Of a stretch of 64,000 nt of DNA, positions 1 through 9,647 are shown piece after piece; within the stretch, counting starts at the first letter, position 1; each line of letters opens with the position of its first letter. The notes under the pieces were generated by a model that was given only the letters and a program-made list of their open reading frames with translations, made no database searches and had not been told where the DNA came from. This DNA is from Caulifigura coniformis (GTDB taxonomy: Bacteria; Planctomycetota; Planctomycetia; Planctomycetales; Planctomycetaceae): contig NZ_CP036271.1 of assembly GCF_007745175.1 (NCBI RefSeq), forward strand, positions 744,001-808,000, written 5' to 3'. The translations under genes were made by a program, and so were the position numbers.

Positions 1-1
1 G

Positions 2-1102
2 TACTACACGGCGCTGCGGCTTTCGATCAGCCAGCGCGTCGGCTGGATCGTGTTGATGAATCCTGGAACGCTGATCCGCATGGCGGAGATCGGGGACGAG
101 TTCAAAGAACTGTTGCTGAAGGATCTGCGTGACGGAACGCTGTCCGATCGATTCGATGTGCCGTCGGACGTCCGCGCGTCGCTGTCCAGCCGAATCGGAC
201 GCCAGTGCGCCGGGAGGGCGGCAGAGCTGGAAGAGATTATCCGGCGGACCGGGACCCTCTATCCGAAGGACTACTGGCCCCCGCTGGTCATCGCGTGCTG
301 GCTGGGGGGAACGGCCGGTTTCCAGAAGACGGCGCTGCCGAGATATTTCGGCGACGCGCCGCTTCGGGACATGGGCCTCGTTTCGAGCGAAGGGCGGCAC
401 ACGATTCCGATTGAAGACAACAAGCCCGAGGGGGTTCCCTCGATCGTCAGCGGGTACTACGAGTTTCTGCCGGTCGAGGAGATCGATTCACAGCAGCCGG
501 TCGTGCTGGGGGGGCACGAACTGGAAGTCGATCGCGACTACTATCTGCTGATGACGACGGCCGGCGGTTTCTACCGGTTCAACATCGGCGACATCGTGCG
601 GTGCCGGGGATTCGTCGGGCAGGCTCCTCTGCTTGATTTCCTTCAGAAGGGGGATCGCGTCGGCGACCTGGAGGGGGAGAAGCTGACGGAGCGACAGGTT
701 CTGGAGAGCGCGCATGCGGCCGCGAAGCAGGTTGGCGTGGAGCTGACGGAGATCACGGCGGCGCCGTTTCGAGATGAATCCGGGAGGCCGCGGTACCTGA
801 TCCTCGCCGAGCAGGGGGATTTCTGCGACGATACGCGAGCGCGAGAGTTCGTTGATGAACTCGATCGCCGGATGATGGGGATCAATTTTCTCGTCAACTA
901 CCGGCGACGGGAAGGGGTGCTGGACGCACCGCGGTTGCTTCTGATCGAAACGGGTTCCTGGAGTCGGTATATGCACCAGGAAAGTGAGCGTCGCGGCACG
1001 GGAGACTACCAGTTCAAGCATCCCGGGCTGGTCCACAACAGCGACTGGACCCGGCAGTTCAAAGTCGTGTCACAACAGGACTCACAAGTCCTTTCACGGT
1101 AA
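2..1102 (+). CDS. GH3-family acyl-adenylase (auxin-responsive GH3-like), 5' truncated
   Basis: The frame is open from base 2, so the gene begins upstream of the window; 366 codons are present and roughly the first 200 residues of a normal GH3 protein (about 550-600 residues) are missing. GH3 proteins belong to the adenylate-forming superfamily and in plants join amino acids to jasmonate or indole-acetate; the bacterial substrates are unknown. Visible family landmarks are the GYYEFLP segment, the LLMTTAGGFYRFNIGDIVR block (hinge and adenylate-binding region) and the GDRVGDLEGEKL block that begins the C-terminal lid. The family call is firm, the substrate is not. A DUF2156 protein follows on the same strand after about 170 bases. 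Confidence 0.82.
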   Translation, partial: YYTALRLSISQRVGWIVLMNPGTLIRMAEIGDEFKELLLKDLRDGTLSDRFDVPSDVRASLSSRIGRQCAGRAAELEEIIRRTGTLYPKDYWPPLVIACWLGGTAGFQKTALPRYFGDAPLRDMGLVSSEGRHTIPIEDNKPEGVPSIVSGYYEFLPVEEIDSQQPVVLGGHELEVDRDYYLLMTTAGGFYRFNIGDIVRCRGFVGQAPLLDFLQKGDRVGDLEGEKLTERQVLESAHAAAKQVGVELTEITAAPFRDESGRPRYLILAEQGDFCDDTRAREFVDELDRRMMGINFLVNYRRREGVLDAPRLLLIETGSWSRYMHQESERRGTGDYQFKHPGLVHNSDWTRQFKVVSQQDSQVLSR

Positions 1103-1275
1103 CCAGAAATCACGGCAATCGAAGATCTTGCGAAAAACAGGGTTTGACGGCCTCGCAAACTCTGATTACACCAAATTCTAATTCTGACTGCTTCTTCATT
1201 CTCACTGCGACCAGCGGGAATTCCGCCCAAGACCACCACCGGACTGCACCCGGCCGTCACTGATTGACATCAAAA

Positions 1276-2553
1276 ATGACTCGACGGACATGGATGGTAC
1301 CTGACGGCTGCACACATGTTGCTGGGCGGGATTTGCTGACGCCCGATCAACTTCGCACGCTGGAAGCGCTGGCATACCGGGAAGGCGAGGCGTACGACTC
1401 TTATCTGGCGCTGGAACGAGGCCTCGAATATTTCTTCGGTTGCGGCGGGCAGGGAGTTGTCGGTTATACGCGCTGGCGGAAGCACCTGTTCGTGGTCGGC
1501 GGGTTGCTGGCGGCGGAAGGGCGTCGCGGCAAGCTGTTGAGCCAGCTCATGGACTTCGCCGTCCGGAACCGGCTGGAGATCAGCTTCCTCAATATTCTGG
1601 GCCGGGATGTGCCTGCGTTCCGCAACGCGGGATTCGCGGTGTCCAAGGTCGGCGAAGAGCCGGTGGTGCCGCTGGACACATGCACGTGGCAGGGGGCGGA
1701 TTACGCGTGGGTGCGCCGGCAGGAGAACTTCTGCACACGGAGCGGCGTGCAGTTTGACGAGATCGTTCCTGATCCGAAGTGCGACACGTTCCTGAACGTG
1801 ATCGCTCCCGAGATTCATGAGGTGTCCCGCGATCACCTCGAGCACACCGTCTACGGGCGTGAACTGTCGATGATGGTCGGCCGGCTCGATCCAGAAGCGA
1901 TGTTTCGCAAACGTCTGTTCGTCGCCCGGAAGGATGGACGCATCGAGGCTTTCGTGATCGCGAACCCCGGACGGAACGGCGACCTGTGGTCGGTTGAGAC
2001 GTATCGGAAGCGGGTTGATGCGACGCGCGGCGTAATCGCGTTCCTGATTACACAGATCTCCCGCCAATTGCGTGCGGAGGATGTGAAGCTGCTCTCCCTC
2101 TGCCAGGTTCCGACTTTGCGGGTGAAGTGCGGCACGCCTTCGGACAGTGCGTTCGTGACGAACGGCATGGCGTTCTGGTGGAAATACCTGCCGTGGTTCT
2201 ACGACCCGCCGCGGCAGTACCACTTCAAGAGCCGGTTCCGGCCGCAGTACCGCGAGTGCTTCGTGGCGACCTACCCGAAGACACGGATCGCGCCGATGCT
2301 GGCGTTCTTCTTCAAGTGGGGCGTGATCGTGCCGGACCTCAAGCGCCTGCCCCTGCAGATGCTGAAGCGGATGGCGAAGTGGAAGAACCACGAGCGTCTG
2401 GCCGATCCCGTCACGGAACCGTACGTGCTGTACCAGGGATCGCTCGACGACTCGCCGCCGTCGTTTCATCTCGAGCCGGCGGACCGACCCGCATCCGAGC
2501 ATGCCGTCGCGGGCGCGACGGAGTTCGAGAAATCGACGATCCTCGTCCCCTGA
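1276..2553 (+). CDS. DUF2156 (LPG-synthase C-terminal domain, GNAT-fold) protein
   Basis: Cytosolic protein of 425 residues resembling the C-terminal catalytic domain of phosphatidylglycerol lysyltransferase (MprF/LPG_synthase_C, DUF2156), a double GNAT fold that in MprF moves lysine from Lys-tRNA to phosphatidylglycerol. The segments EYFFGCGGQGVVGYTRWRKH, GGLLAAEGRRGKLL and FLNILGRDVPAFRNAGF match the family's acyl-acceptor half, and an ISFLNIL-type strand is present. There is no membrane domain, so it is not a complete MprF. The start is taken as ATG 1276; an in-frame TTG four codons upstream is less likely. Its 3' end converges on the cytochrome gene that follows and shares a hairpin with it. 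Lipid or peptide substrate is unknown; a link with the upstream GH3 enzyme is only suggested by adjacency. Confidence 0.72.
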   Translation: MTRRTWMVPDGCTHVAGRDLLTPDQLRTLEALAYREGEAYDSYLALERGLEYFFGCGGQGVVGYTRWRKHLFVVGGLLAAEGRRGKLLSQLMDFAVRNRLEISFLNILGRDVPAFRNAGFAVSKVGEEPVVPLDTCTWQGADYAWVRRQENFCTRSGVQFDEIVPDPKCDTFLNVIAPEIHEVSRDHLEHTVYGRELSMMVGRLDPEAMFRKRLFVARKDGRIEAFVIANPGRNGDLWSVETYRKRVDATRGVIAFLITQISRQLRAEDVKLLSLCQVPTLRVKCGTPSDSAFVTNGMAFWWKYLPWFYDPPRQYHFKSRFRPQYRECFVATYPKTRIAPMLAFFFKWGVIVPDLKRLPLQMLKRMAKWKNHERLADPVTEPYVLYQGSLDDSPPSFHLEPADRPASEHAVAGATEFEKSTILVP

Positions 2554-2570
2554 GAGGGGATCGCTCAGGG
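2548..2570. terminator. Perfect 7-bp hairpin spanning both stop codons of convergent genes
   Basis: CCCTGAG (2548-2554) pairs perfectly with CTCAGGG (2564-2570) around a 9-base loop. The left arm contains the TGA stop of the plus-strand DUF2156 gene and the right arm the stop of the minus-strand PSCyt1 gene, which are only 11 bases apart. There is no T tract in either direction, so an intrinsic terminator of the classical kind is not shown; a bidirectional stem that blocks read-through or 3' decay is plausible. Confidence 0.4.
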
Positions 2571-5381
2571 CTTCAACTCGCGGAGCACTGCCGCATTCGC
2601 GGTGTTCCAGACGCGCAGCACCCCATTCTCATCGGCCGCGATCACCGCCTTTCCATCGGCTGTGACCGTCACCTGGTACACGTATCCGCTCGCGCCCGTG
2701 AAGCTGCGGATCACCTTTCCAGTGCCACGTTCCAGCAACTGACATTGGCCCTTGCTCGTGGCGATGACGATCTGGTCGGCCAGTCCGACGGACGCGACGG
2801 CGGTCACCTGACCGGGAGTGGCGTTCACTGACTTCCGCTGTTCGCCTGTCTCGGTGTTCCACACCTTGACGGCGCCATCCGCCCCGCCGCTGACAAGTGT
2901 GGCTCCATCCGGGGACCAGGCGAGTCCCAGGACATGAGCCGTGTGGCCTTCCAGGCCACGGAGGAACTCGCCCGTCGCCACTTTCGTGAGCTTCACGAAC
3001 TTGTCGGCCGAACCTGTCGCCAGGACTTCGCCGTCACGCGAGAAGGCCAGCGTATTCACTGCGTCGCTGTGCAGGTCGGGGAGTTCCCGCTGGACCGACA
3101 TCGACTCGACATTCCACAGCAGGACTTCCCCTCCTCGGGATGGCTCTCCCCCTCCGCTGGCAAGCAGCCGTCCGTCGGGGCTGAACTGCAGCGAGAGAAC
3201 ACGATCCTTGAGGGGCGATGTGGAGACGTCCAGCCGGCTGTCCAGGGGAGTACCCAGGACATGCGCCAGTTTCCACTGCGGCTTGAGGTTCCAGGAGATC
3301 ACTCCCCCTTCGCGATCGAGCGTGACGAGCTGGCTGCCGGCGGCGAAGCCCAGCCACTGAACGGGCTTCGAGTGACCGGAGAACGATTCGAGCCACCTGC
3401 CATCGACACTGCTCCAGAGGTGGACGATGCCATCGGAGTGGCCGGTGGCGATGAACAGACCATCCACCGAGATGGCGGCGGAGATAATCTGGAGTTCGGA
3501 CTGCTTGAGGGATTCGCGCAGCGTGGCGAGGTCTTTCTCGACCTGTGCCAGATGGGCTGTGCGGGCTTCGAGCGTGGAATTGCGAAGAGCGAGATCCGCG
3601 CTGGCCGCCTGGGCCGCGGTTTCCGCGAAGCGGACGGAGCGCTCGGCGGCGGCGATGGCGTCGCGGGCGGCCGTCAGTTCGTCCCGCGGTTTCTTCGCGG
3701 CGGCCTCGGCATCCGTCAGCGCTTTCTTGAGGGCTTCGTCGTCGGCCTTGGCAGCGAGTTCCTCGGTGGCTTTTTTCACCGCGGCTTCTTTTTCATCGGC
3801 GGCGGCCTGGGCCTTGGGCAGCGCTTCGTTGGCCTTCGTCAATGCCTCCTGGGCCGTCTTGACCGCGGTGGCACGCTCATCGGATTCCTTTTTGGCCGCC
3901 TTGACGGCTTCGTCGGCCTGTCCCTTCTGCGTGGTCGCAATGGTCTTGTCGTCTTCGAGACGCAGGGACTGGCGGGCCAGCCCGGGCGCGGCTGAAAGAT
4001 TGAATTCAGGGGACTTCGGCGCACGTCGGAGTTCGGCCGAACGTCCGCCTTCGAGGGCGGCGACGCTGAGAAGGTTCTCGACAGCGACGGCGAGCAGTGA
4101 CGACTTGTCCGGGAACTGAACCTCCGATTTGCCGGGTTTCAGGTCGTCGTTGAACTCGACGACCTTGCCACTGCCCAGCGCAACCACGATTGCCGAGGCG
4201 TCTGCCTTCACGGCCAGCTGGAGCACCGGACTGGTCGCGGCAGGGGACGAAGCGGCGGGCTGTTCGAGTTTCGGCGGCAGTTCCATCGGGAGGTCCCAGC
4301 GGCGGAGCGAGCCATCGACGTGGCCGGAGAAGAGCCGGTCTCCAGACGCGGAGGCGGCGAGCGCCGTGACCGGCTGGCCCGCGGGCCAGGTGAGCAGGGT
4401 TCGCTTCTCGGCCATGTTCCAGAGACTCAACTCGCCAGCTTCTGTGGCGACAACTGCGCGGGCGCCATCGCCGAGCAGGAGAGCGCGGTTGGCGCCCGGG
4501 ATGGGACCGACTGACGCGGACTGTTCGCCGGTCTCGAGGGCCCAGAGGGCGACGGCTCCGTCGGGCAGGACCGCCAGCAGCTTCAGGCCGTCGGCGCTGA
4601 GGGAGGCGGAGCGTGCTTCGCCGCTCAGCGCGATCTGTGAAGAGATGGAATTGCGTTGCCGCTGCCAGATCTTGATTTCGCGATACCCGCCGGACGCTAT
4701 CAGGTCGCCGTCGGGACTGAATGCGAGTGACGAAACGACATCGAAGTGGGCGACGTCGCGGTCGTAGAGTGGCAGCTGGGAAGGGGTTTTCACCGTGCGG
4801 ATCAGCGAGTCGCCGAGCTGCGCGATTTCCTCGCCCGTCACGAGATCGAAGACGGCGATGACGTTGGCCCGGCCGAGCGCGGCGAACCGATCCTGCGGAC
4901 CGAGCGCGAGGGCGAAGGAGGCCTTCATCGTGGAAGGCAGGGCCTGCCAGCCAATGGCCGCGGCGGAGGGGTTCGCCTTTCCGGGCTGAGCGCCTTCGGC
5001 GATCCAGCGTTTCATCCGCCCGAGTTCCTGCGGAGTGAGAGCGGCGGCTCCGACGCGATTCGGCAGCGGGGGCATCGCCGGCTCATCGATCCGGGCACAG
5101 AGCTGGAAGAGCAGGCTCTTTTCGGGCTGACTGGGGACGACGGCCGGCCCACTGGCGCCTCCTTTGAGGATGCTCGCGACGTCTTCGAGGATGAGGTCGG
5201 ATTCGTGCGTGGTGCGGCTGTGACAGGCCAGGCACTTCGCTTCGAGAACCGGATAGACGTCGACGTAGAAGTCGGCCGCGCGGTCGGGAGCGGGGTCGCT
5301 TGGCTCGATCGGCGCGGCTTGCAGGCTGGAGGAAGAGACCAGAAGGACCGCAGCGAGAACGATGACAGGGCGCAGAAGCAT
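2565..5381 (-). CDS. Secreted PSCyt1 cytochrome c with WD40 propeller and internal coiled coil
   Basis: 938 residues. Residues 1-22 form a Sec signal peptide. A single haem-binding CLACH sits at 50-54 and a likely axial Met in PAMPP near 103; together with the surrounding LLFQLC and LGRMKRWIAEGA segments this is the planctomycete cytochrome c (PSCyt1) module. Several WD40 repeats follow (SPDGDLIASGGYREIKIW type), then about 160 residues of Ala/Glu/Lys-rich heptad sequence (near 470-635), then another block of WD40 repeats to the C-terminus (SPDGRLLASGGG and SPDGATLVSGGADGAVKVW). It probably acts in the periplasm as a redox or scaffold protein. It starts one base before the end of the upstream PPC-type gene (TGATG), so the two are translationally coupled. 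Substrate and redox partner are unknown. Confidence 0.85.
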   Translation of the reverse strand: MLLRPVIVLAAVLLVSSSSLQAAPIEPSDPAPDRAADFYVDVYPVLEAKCLACHSRTTHESDLILEDVASILKGGASGPAVVPSQPEKSLLFQLCARIDEPAMPPLPNRVGAAALTPQELGRMKRWIAEGAQPGKANPSAAAIGWQALPSTMKASFALALGPQDRFAALGRANVIAVFDLVTGEEIAQLGDSLIRTVKTPSQLPLYDRDVAHFDVVSSLAFSPDGDLIASGGYREIKIWQRQRNSISSQIALSGEARSASLSADGLKLLAVLPDGAVALWALETGEQSASVGPIPGANRALLLGDGARAVVATEAGELSLWNMAEKRTLLTWPAGQPVTALAASASGDRLFSGHVDGSLRRWDLPMELPPKLEQPAASSPAATSPVLQLAVKADASAIVVALGSGKVVEFNDDLKPGKSEVQFPDKSSLLAVAVENLLSVAALEGGRSAELRRAPKSPEFNLSAAPGLARQSLRLEDDKTIATTQKGQADEAVKAAKKESDERATAVKTAQEALTKANEALPKAQAAADEKEAAVKKATEELAAKADDEALKKALTDAEAAAKKPRDELTAARDAIAAAERSVRFAETAAQAASADLALRNSTLEARTAHLAQVEKDLATLRESLKQSELQIISAAISVDGLFIATGHSDGIVHLWSSVDGRWLESFSGHSKPVQWLGFAAGSQLVTLDREGGVISWNLKPQWKLAHVLGTPLDSRLDVSTSPLKDRVLSLQFSPDGRLLASGGGEPSRGGEVLLWNVESMSVQRELPDLHSDAVNTLAFSRDGEVLATGSADKFVKLTKVATGEFLRGLEGHTAHVLGLAWSPDGATLVSGGADGAVKVWNTETGEQRKSVNATPGQVTAVASVGLADQIVIATSKGQCQLLERGTGKVIRSFTGASGYVYQVTVTADGKAVIAADENGVLRVWNTANAAVLRELKP

Positions 5382-8170
5382 CAGGGCACGACTTTCAGCT
5401 GGATCGGAGCATCGACATGCAATGGACCGCAGCGCGCGCGAATGGTGACATTCGACCGCGCTCCGGGCGAGGCATCGGGCGCTGCCTGGAGGGTGAGCTT
5501 GAGTTCGGTGACATCGGGCGCTGCCGTGGCGGTCGCAGCCGAGACGCCGGTCCCCGCGCCGGGGACATACAACTCGATTTCGGCGGGACCGGTGTACCCG
5601 TTCTGACGCGTGAGCTTCAACACCACGTCGGTTGATTGGCCGACTGGCAGGGCGACGTCTTTGCCGGCGGGTATGTCGACTGCAATGGGCGGCGGGACGA
5701 TGTTGATGACGAGCGGGGAGGAGACCGCCGTGATTTCGAGTTCCCGGGCGGGCTGGTCGAGTTCGTGAACCCGTTTCTCCGCGGCGGCGCGGTCTGTCTC
5801 CAGCTGTGTGACGCGATTGAGGGCTTCGGTCGCTTTCTGTGCGGCGGCCGCCCGCGCCGCTTCGAGCGATGCGATCTCCGTGGAGTTTTCGGTCGCGGAC
5901 TTCGACGCGGTTTCGAGTGCTTGCGTGGCGGCGGCGCTGACGGCGGTGGCGATCTTCGCCTGGTCGCCGGCTTCCTTCAGGCGCTGCGTGATCTCGTCGA
6001 GTGCGAGCCGGGCGTCGCGCCGGGGAATGGCGTTCTTCTGATACTGCACCTTCGAGAGCGCGGTGACGTGGAACGCGACCGTCTGGACGGGGGCGTCGGG
6101 GCGGACGGTCAGTCGCAGCCTGGTCGACGTTTCGCCGGGGGCCAGGGTGACGTTCGCCGCGTCGATCTTTGACGCCGGAACGAGGCCGTGCGTGGAAATC
6201 GTGACGGGGGCCTCAGCGCCGGCTCGACGGAGGAGTTCGAGGGGCAATTCGATCACGCAACCCTGCGCGGCGGTGTGACGCGCCGCGGGTGATCGCAGTT
6301 CCAGTGCAGCTTCCTCGGGGGAGACACTGAGGACGAACTCGCGCGCCAGGCGAACGGCCGCGGCGGCGTCCTGTCCGTGCTCTTTCCTGGCATTGCGGAT
6401 CGTTGCAGCCGGGCGCACAGGGCGGATCAGCGTCGTTACGTTTCCGGAGGTGGGGATGGTGGCGCGGCCCGTCAGTGCGATCACTCGCGGCGGCGTGGCG
6501 GAGTCGAGCCGGGAACGGATGACGAGGGGGGCCGAGGTCTGGCCGGAGGGGATGACCGTCCCTTCGCAGTCGAGCCCGCCTCCGAGATCACCGGAGGGGA
6601 CTTCGATCGGTCCATCGAAACCGTCGCGCCGAAATGCGACAAGCATGAACGCCGTGGCATCTCCCCGACGGAGTGAAGCCGGGGCGACCATGCCGAGGCC
6701 GTGCGAAACCGGGACGGCGACGAGCCGGAAATCGGGCTGGGGAGAGCGAACGACGAGGCGATAGTCGAGCGTGGCGTCGCCGCGCGTCTGGCCGTACTGG
6801 TCGCGAAGCTGAATCAGGCAGGTTCCATTTGCGGGAGGATTGAAGCGGAAGTACGGGTCGTCGGACCGGGTGTCGAATCCGATCGGCAGGAGGTTGGTCG
6901 GGTTGTCGTCGACAGACGTGATGGTCTGCGGGGCGTTCGTCCCCTCGGGGATGAATTCGAGGCCGAGCATGGCGTCGGCCCGGCTGCCGAGACGATCGGC
7001 GAAGACCTCGATCCAGATCGGCCGGTCTTTCACAACGTCGACCTGGAATTGGTCGAGGTCTCCGACGGTTCGAAAGTCGCCGCCGATCTCGGCAGGAAGC
7101 TGCAGGCGTTGCGCCTGGCTGCGGACCTGGTTTGGCTCGACTTCGAGAAGGGGGGGATTCTCACTGAGGCTCATCCTGACCGGTTGCGACGATCCGGCAG
7201 GCGACTCGAAACGCCAGGAGAAGGAATCAGTGGCCGCCTCTCGTGGCGTGACCGGCAGCAGCCGATCGTAGCCAAGAGGATCGGCGGGAAAGGTGATGGG
7301 GACGCCGAGTTGGCCCAGCAGCCAGCGTCCGCGGCGCTGGTCGGAGGTCTGAGCGGCGGGAAGGTTGAATCCGAGCAGCTGCGCCTCGGCGGTCGAGCCG
7401 ACTTTTCCAAACACGGGTTTGACCGCGACGATGTAAGGGGCCGCATTGAGGTCAATGCGATAGACGAAGTCGTCGCCGCCGCGATAGGTCTGGTCGTAGA
7501 CGCGGAGCGTGTAGTCGGCCGCCTGGGGAGGCTCGAAGACGAGGGTGGCGTCTTCATCGCGGCCGGAGCGCGCGAAGGCGATGCGGCGTCCGCGCGCATC
7601 GAGGATTTCCATCACGGGAAGCAGGGGGGAATCGATGCGACTCGCGAGGCAGTCGGCGATAACCCTCTGGCCGGCCGTTGCGTGAAACGTGTACGCGTCG
7701 ACATCGGTCGGCTTGCCGATGCGGCCGTTCAGGATGGCGCCGAGAACGGCCGGGGTTGCGGAGAGGAGTGTTTCGTTCGGTTCGGCCTCGGTCGACTCGT
7801 CCTGCGTGCTGACGGCGAATGTGCGGAGGTTGCTGAGGCCGAGGTCTCCGAGCAGGGCGACGTCGTAGAGGCCGGGAGGAACCTCCGGCGCCACGCGAAC
7901 TTCGAAGAGGTTCTCCGCGGGCGAGGAATCGGCCACGCGGCTGCCGGTGATACCGGGGTGGCTGAACGTGAGGTTCGATGTGGCTTCCAGCTCGGAACCG
8001 CTCGTCAGTCGAATGCGCGTAACCGAGCCCGCTTTGGCGCCGGCGGGAAACAGTCCATCGACCCGCGACCACGGAAGCTCCGCGAAAGCGACTGGCGCGA
8101 TCGTCAGCCACGCGAGGCAAACCGACAACAGGATCATCGGTCTGTGCCGATGGCGCGGGAGCAGTGACAT
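5381..8170 (-). CDS. Secreted protein with pre-peptidase C-terminal (PPC)-type domains and coiled coil
   Basis: 929 residues from the chosen ATG; the first 30 residues (basic start, then LLSVCLAWLTIAPVAFA) are a Sec signal peptide, which is why this start is preferred to one 63 codons upstream. The body is rich in beta-strand domains. The segments AEPNETLLSATP...NGRIGKPTDVDAYTF and VEPNQVRSQAQRLQLP match the PPC domain signature (E-x-N, then D-x-D-x-Y/F), and at least two copies are visible. Near the C-terminus lies a coiled coil of about 85 residues (ITQRLKEAGDQAKIA onward), followed by an Ig-like tail. No catalytic protease domain is seen. Its stop overlaps the start of the PSCyt1-WD40 gene by one base, implying a shared transcript and probably a shared complex. 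A divergent ThuA gene lies upstream. Confidence 0.75.
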   Translation of the reverse strand: MSLLPRHRHRPMILLSVCLAWLTIAPVAFAELPWSRVDGLFPAGAKAGSVTRIRLTSGSELEATSNLTFSHPGITGSRVADSSPAENLFEVRVAPEVPPGLYDVALLGDLGLSNLRTFAVSTQDESTEAEPNETLLSATPAVLGAILNGRIGKPTDVDAYTFHATAGQRVIADCLASRIDSPLLPVMEILDARGRRIAFARSGRDEDATLVFEPPQAADYTLRVYDQTYRGGDDFVYRIDLNAAPYIVAVKPVFGKVGSTAEAQLLGFNLPAAQTSDQRRGRWLLGQLGVPITFPADPLGYDRLLPVTPREAATDSFSWRFESPAGSSQPVRMSLSENPPLLEVEPNQVRSQAQRLQLPAEIGGDFRTVGDLDQFQVDVVKDRPIWIEVFADRLGSRADAMLGLEFIPEGTNAPQTITSVDDNPTNLLPIGFDTRSDDPYFRFNPPANGTCLIQLRDQYGQTRGDATLDYRLVVRSPQPDFRLVAVPVSHGLGMVAPASLRRGDATAFMLVAFRRDGFDGPIEVPSGDLGGGLDCEGTVIPSGQTSAPLVIRSRLDSATPPRVIALTGRATIPTSGNVTTLIRPVRPAATIRNARKEHGQDAAAAVRLAREFVLSVSPEEAALELRSPAARHTAAQGCVIELPLELLRRAGAEAPVTISTHGLVPASKIDAANVTLAPGETSTRLRLTVRPDAPVQTVAFHVTALSKVQYQKNAIPRRDARLALDEITQRLKEAGDQAKIATAVSAAATQALETASKSATENSTEIASLEAARAAAAQKATEALNRVTQLETDRAAAEKRVHELDQPARELEITAVSSPLVINIVPPPIAVDIPAGKDVALPVGQSTDVVLKLTRQNGYTGPAEIELYVPGAGTGVSAATATAAPDVTELKLTLQAAPDASPGARSNVTIRARCGPLHVDAPIQLKVVP

Positions 8171-8485
8171 ATCGACTGCGGGACTGAGGCGGGTCGCCGC
8201 ACGGGCGAGGAGGGGGGAGTGGATCGGCGGTGCAGTCACCGAACGACCGGAACGGCAGTATGGCGAAAGGCATACGGCTCGCTCAATGCCGTCTCGGCGC
8301 CGCGACTGAAAAGGGGGCGGTTGCCCGCCGGCTCGACGGCCCGTCACGCGTTGAAGCATCGAAGATCATTCGGGCGCCGGCGGTCCGTGGAGCGCGTGTG
8401 CGGGACGCCGTATGATCGAATCGCGATGGCGGCGCCGGGTCGCTGGCCATCATTCCTGCGGCCAGTTCATCGAGGGAACTCATCC
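8171..8485. other. Divergent intergenic region, no gene seen
   Basis: This 315-base gap lies between the divergent PPC-type gene (-) and ThuA gene (+) and must hold both promoters. I see no convincing -35/-10 pair, strong dyad or coding sequence. A GAGGGA at 8472-8477 is positioned as a Shine-Dalgarno site for the ThuA gene. Confidence 0.5.
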
Positions 8486-9391
8486 ATGCAGTCTGGTTTC
8501 CGCTGCCTGACAGCCATCGCGCTGTGCCTGATCGCTGCCCTGCCTGTTATCGGTCAGGAGAAACCGCAGCCATCGAGGATGCTGTTTGTCACCCAGAGCG
8601 CCGGCTTCAAGCACGGCTCGGTGAATCGCAAGGACGCAACGCTCGCCCCGGCCGAAGTCTCGATGAAGACCCTTGGTGAGCAGACGAGCTTGTTCACCGT
8701 CGACTGCACGCAGGACTGCGCGGCGGACTTCACGAAAGAGAATCTCAAGAAGTACGACATCGTCGCGTTCTATACGACGCTCGATCTGCCGATCGCGGAC
8801 GACGCGAAGAACTACTTCTTCGGGGAATGGATCTACGAGAAGGGCCATGGAGTTCTCGGGTTCCACTCGGCCGGCGACACGTTCCATAACTACGCCCCGT
8901 ACTGGGATCTGATGGGAGGCGTGTTCATCGGGCATCCGTGGAACGCGGGGACGAAGGTGACTTTGACGAACCATGAGCCGAACCATCCGCTCGTGGCATC
9001 CTTCGGCCCGGAGTTCTCTCTGAAGGAAGAAATCTACATGTACCGGCGGTGGCAGCCGGAGAAATGCCGGGTGCTGCTGAGCCTCGATTATGCGAAGAGC
9101 CCGCTCAACGGCGGCAAGATCAACACGCAGTACGGGGCGCACGTTCCCGTGTGCTGGATCAAGACGATGGGGGAAGGAAAGCTCTACTACAACAACCTCG
9201 GGCACAACGAATCGAGCTGGGCCAACAAGCAGTATCTCGATTCAATCACGGCGGCCGTGAAGTGGATGCGGGGTGAAATCGAATGCGATGCGAAGCCGAA
9301 TCCGGCGGTGTCGACAGAGTTTGAAGAGAAGTCGCAGAAGGACATCAAGGAGCACGGCTTCCAGACCGTTCAGCAGGTCAAGAACGACTGA
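8486..9391 (+). CDS. Secreted ThuA-domain (trehalose-utilisation-like) protein
   Basis: 301 residues with a Sec signal peptide (about residues 1-23, ending near VIGQ). The body matches ThuA, a class I glutamine-amidotransferase-like fold common in planctomycetes next to sugar and cytochrome genes: LFVTQSAGFKHGSV, YDIVAFYTTLDLP, GVLGFHSAGDTFHNYAPYWDLMGG and the later IYMYRRW and GEGKLYYNNLGHNE segments. The FHSAGD...W block is the family's most conserved stretch. The start is supported by the signal peptide and an upstream GAGGGA. Enzymatic function is not established for the family; links to trehalose come from the original rhizobial ThuA. Confidence 0.88.
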   Translation: MQSGFRCLTAIALCLIAALPVIGQEKPQPSRMLFVTQSAGFKHGSVNRKDATLAPAEVSMKTLGEQTSLFTVDCTQDCAADFTKENLKKYDIVAFYTTLDLPIADDAKNYFFGEWIYEKGHGVLGFHSAGDTFHNYAPYWDLMGGVFIGHPWNAGTKVTLTNHEPNHPLVASFGPEFSLKEEIYMYRRWQPEKCRVLLSLDYAKSPLNGGKINTQYGAHVPVCWIKTMGEGKLYYNNLGHNESSWANKQYLDSITAAVKWMRGEIECDAKPNPAVSTEFEEKSQKDIKEHGFQTVQQVKND

Positions 9392-9647
9392 TCTCGGGCG
9401 GGAACCTCGCTCTCGTTTCGACTTCGCCGCCCCTGCATGGGCGTTGGCGGAAGGGACGCCGTTCGACGAGGGAACTGCCGGGGAACGAGTGGGACAGGGG
9501 GCAGAGGCGATCGGCAGCGACTGCCGCTTCCGCCGGAAGTGGAGCCCTCCGGGGGCTTCTGGACGCCTGGAGATTCGAGTTGGATCGAGACGGCGGGGGG
9601 CGAGCGTCGATCTGAATGCCAGATCCTCCCGTTCCCGCGGTGCCCCG

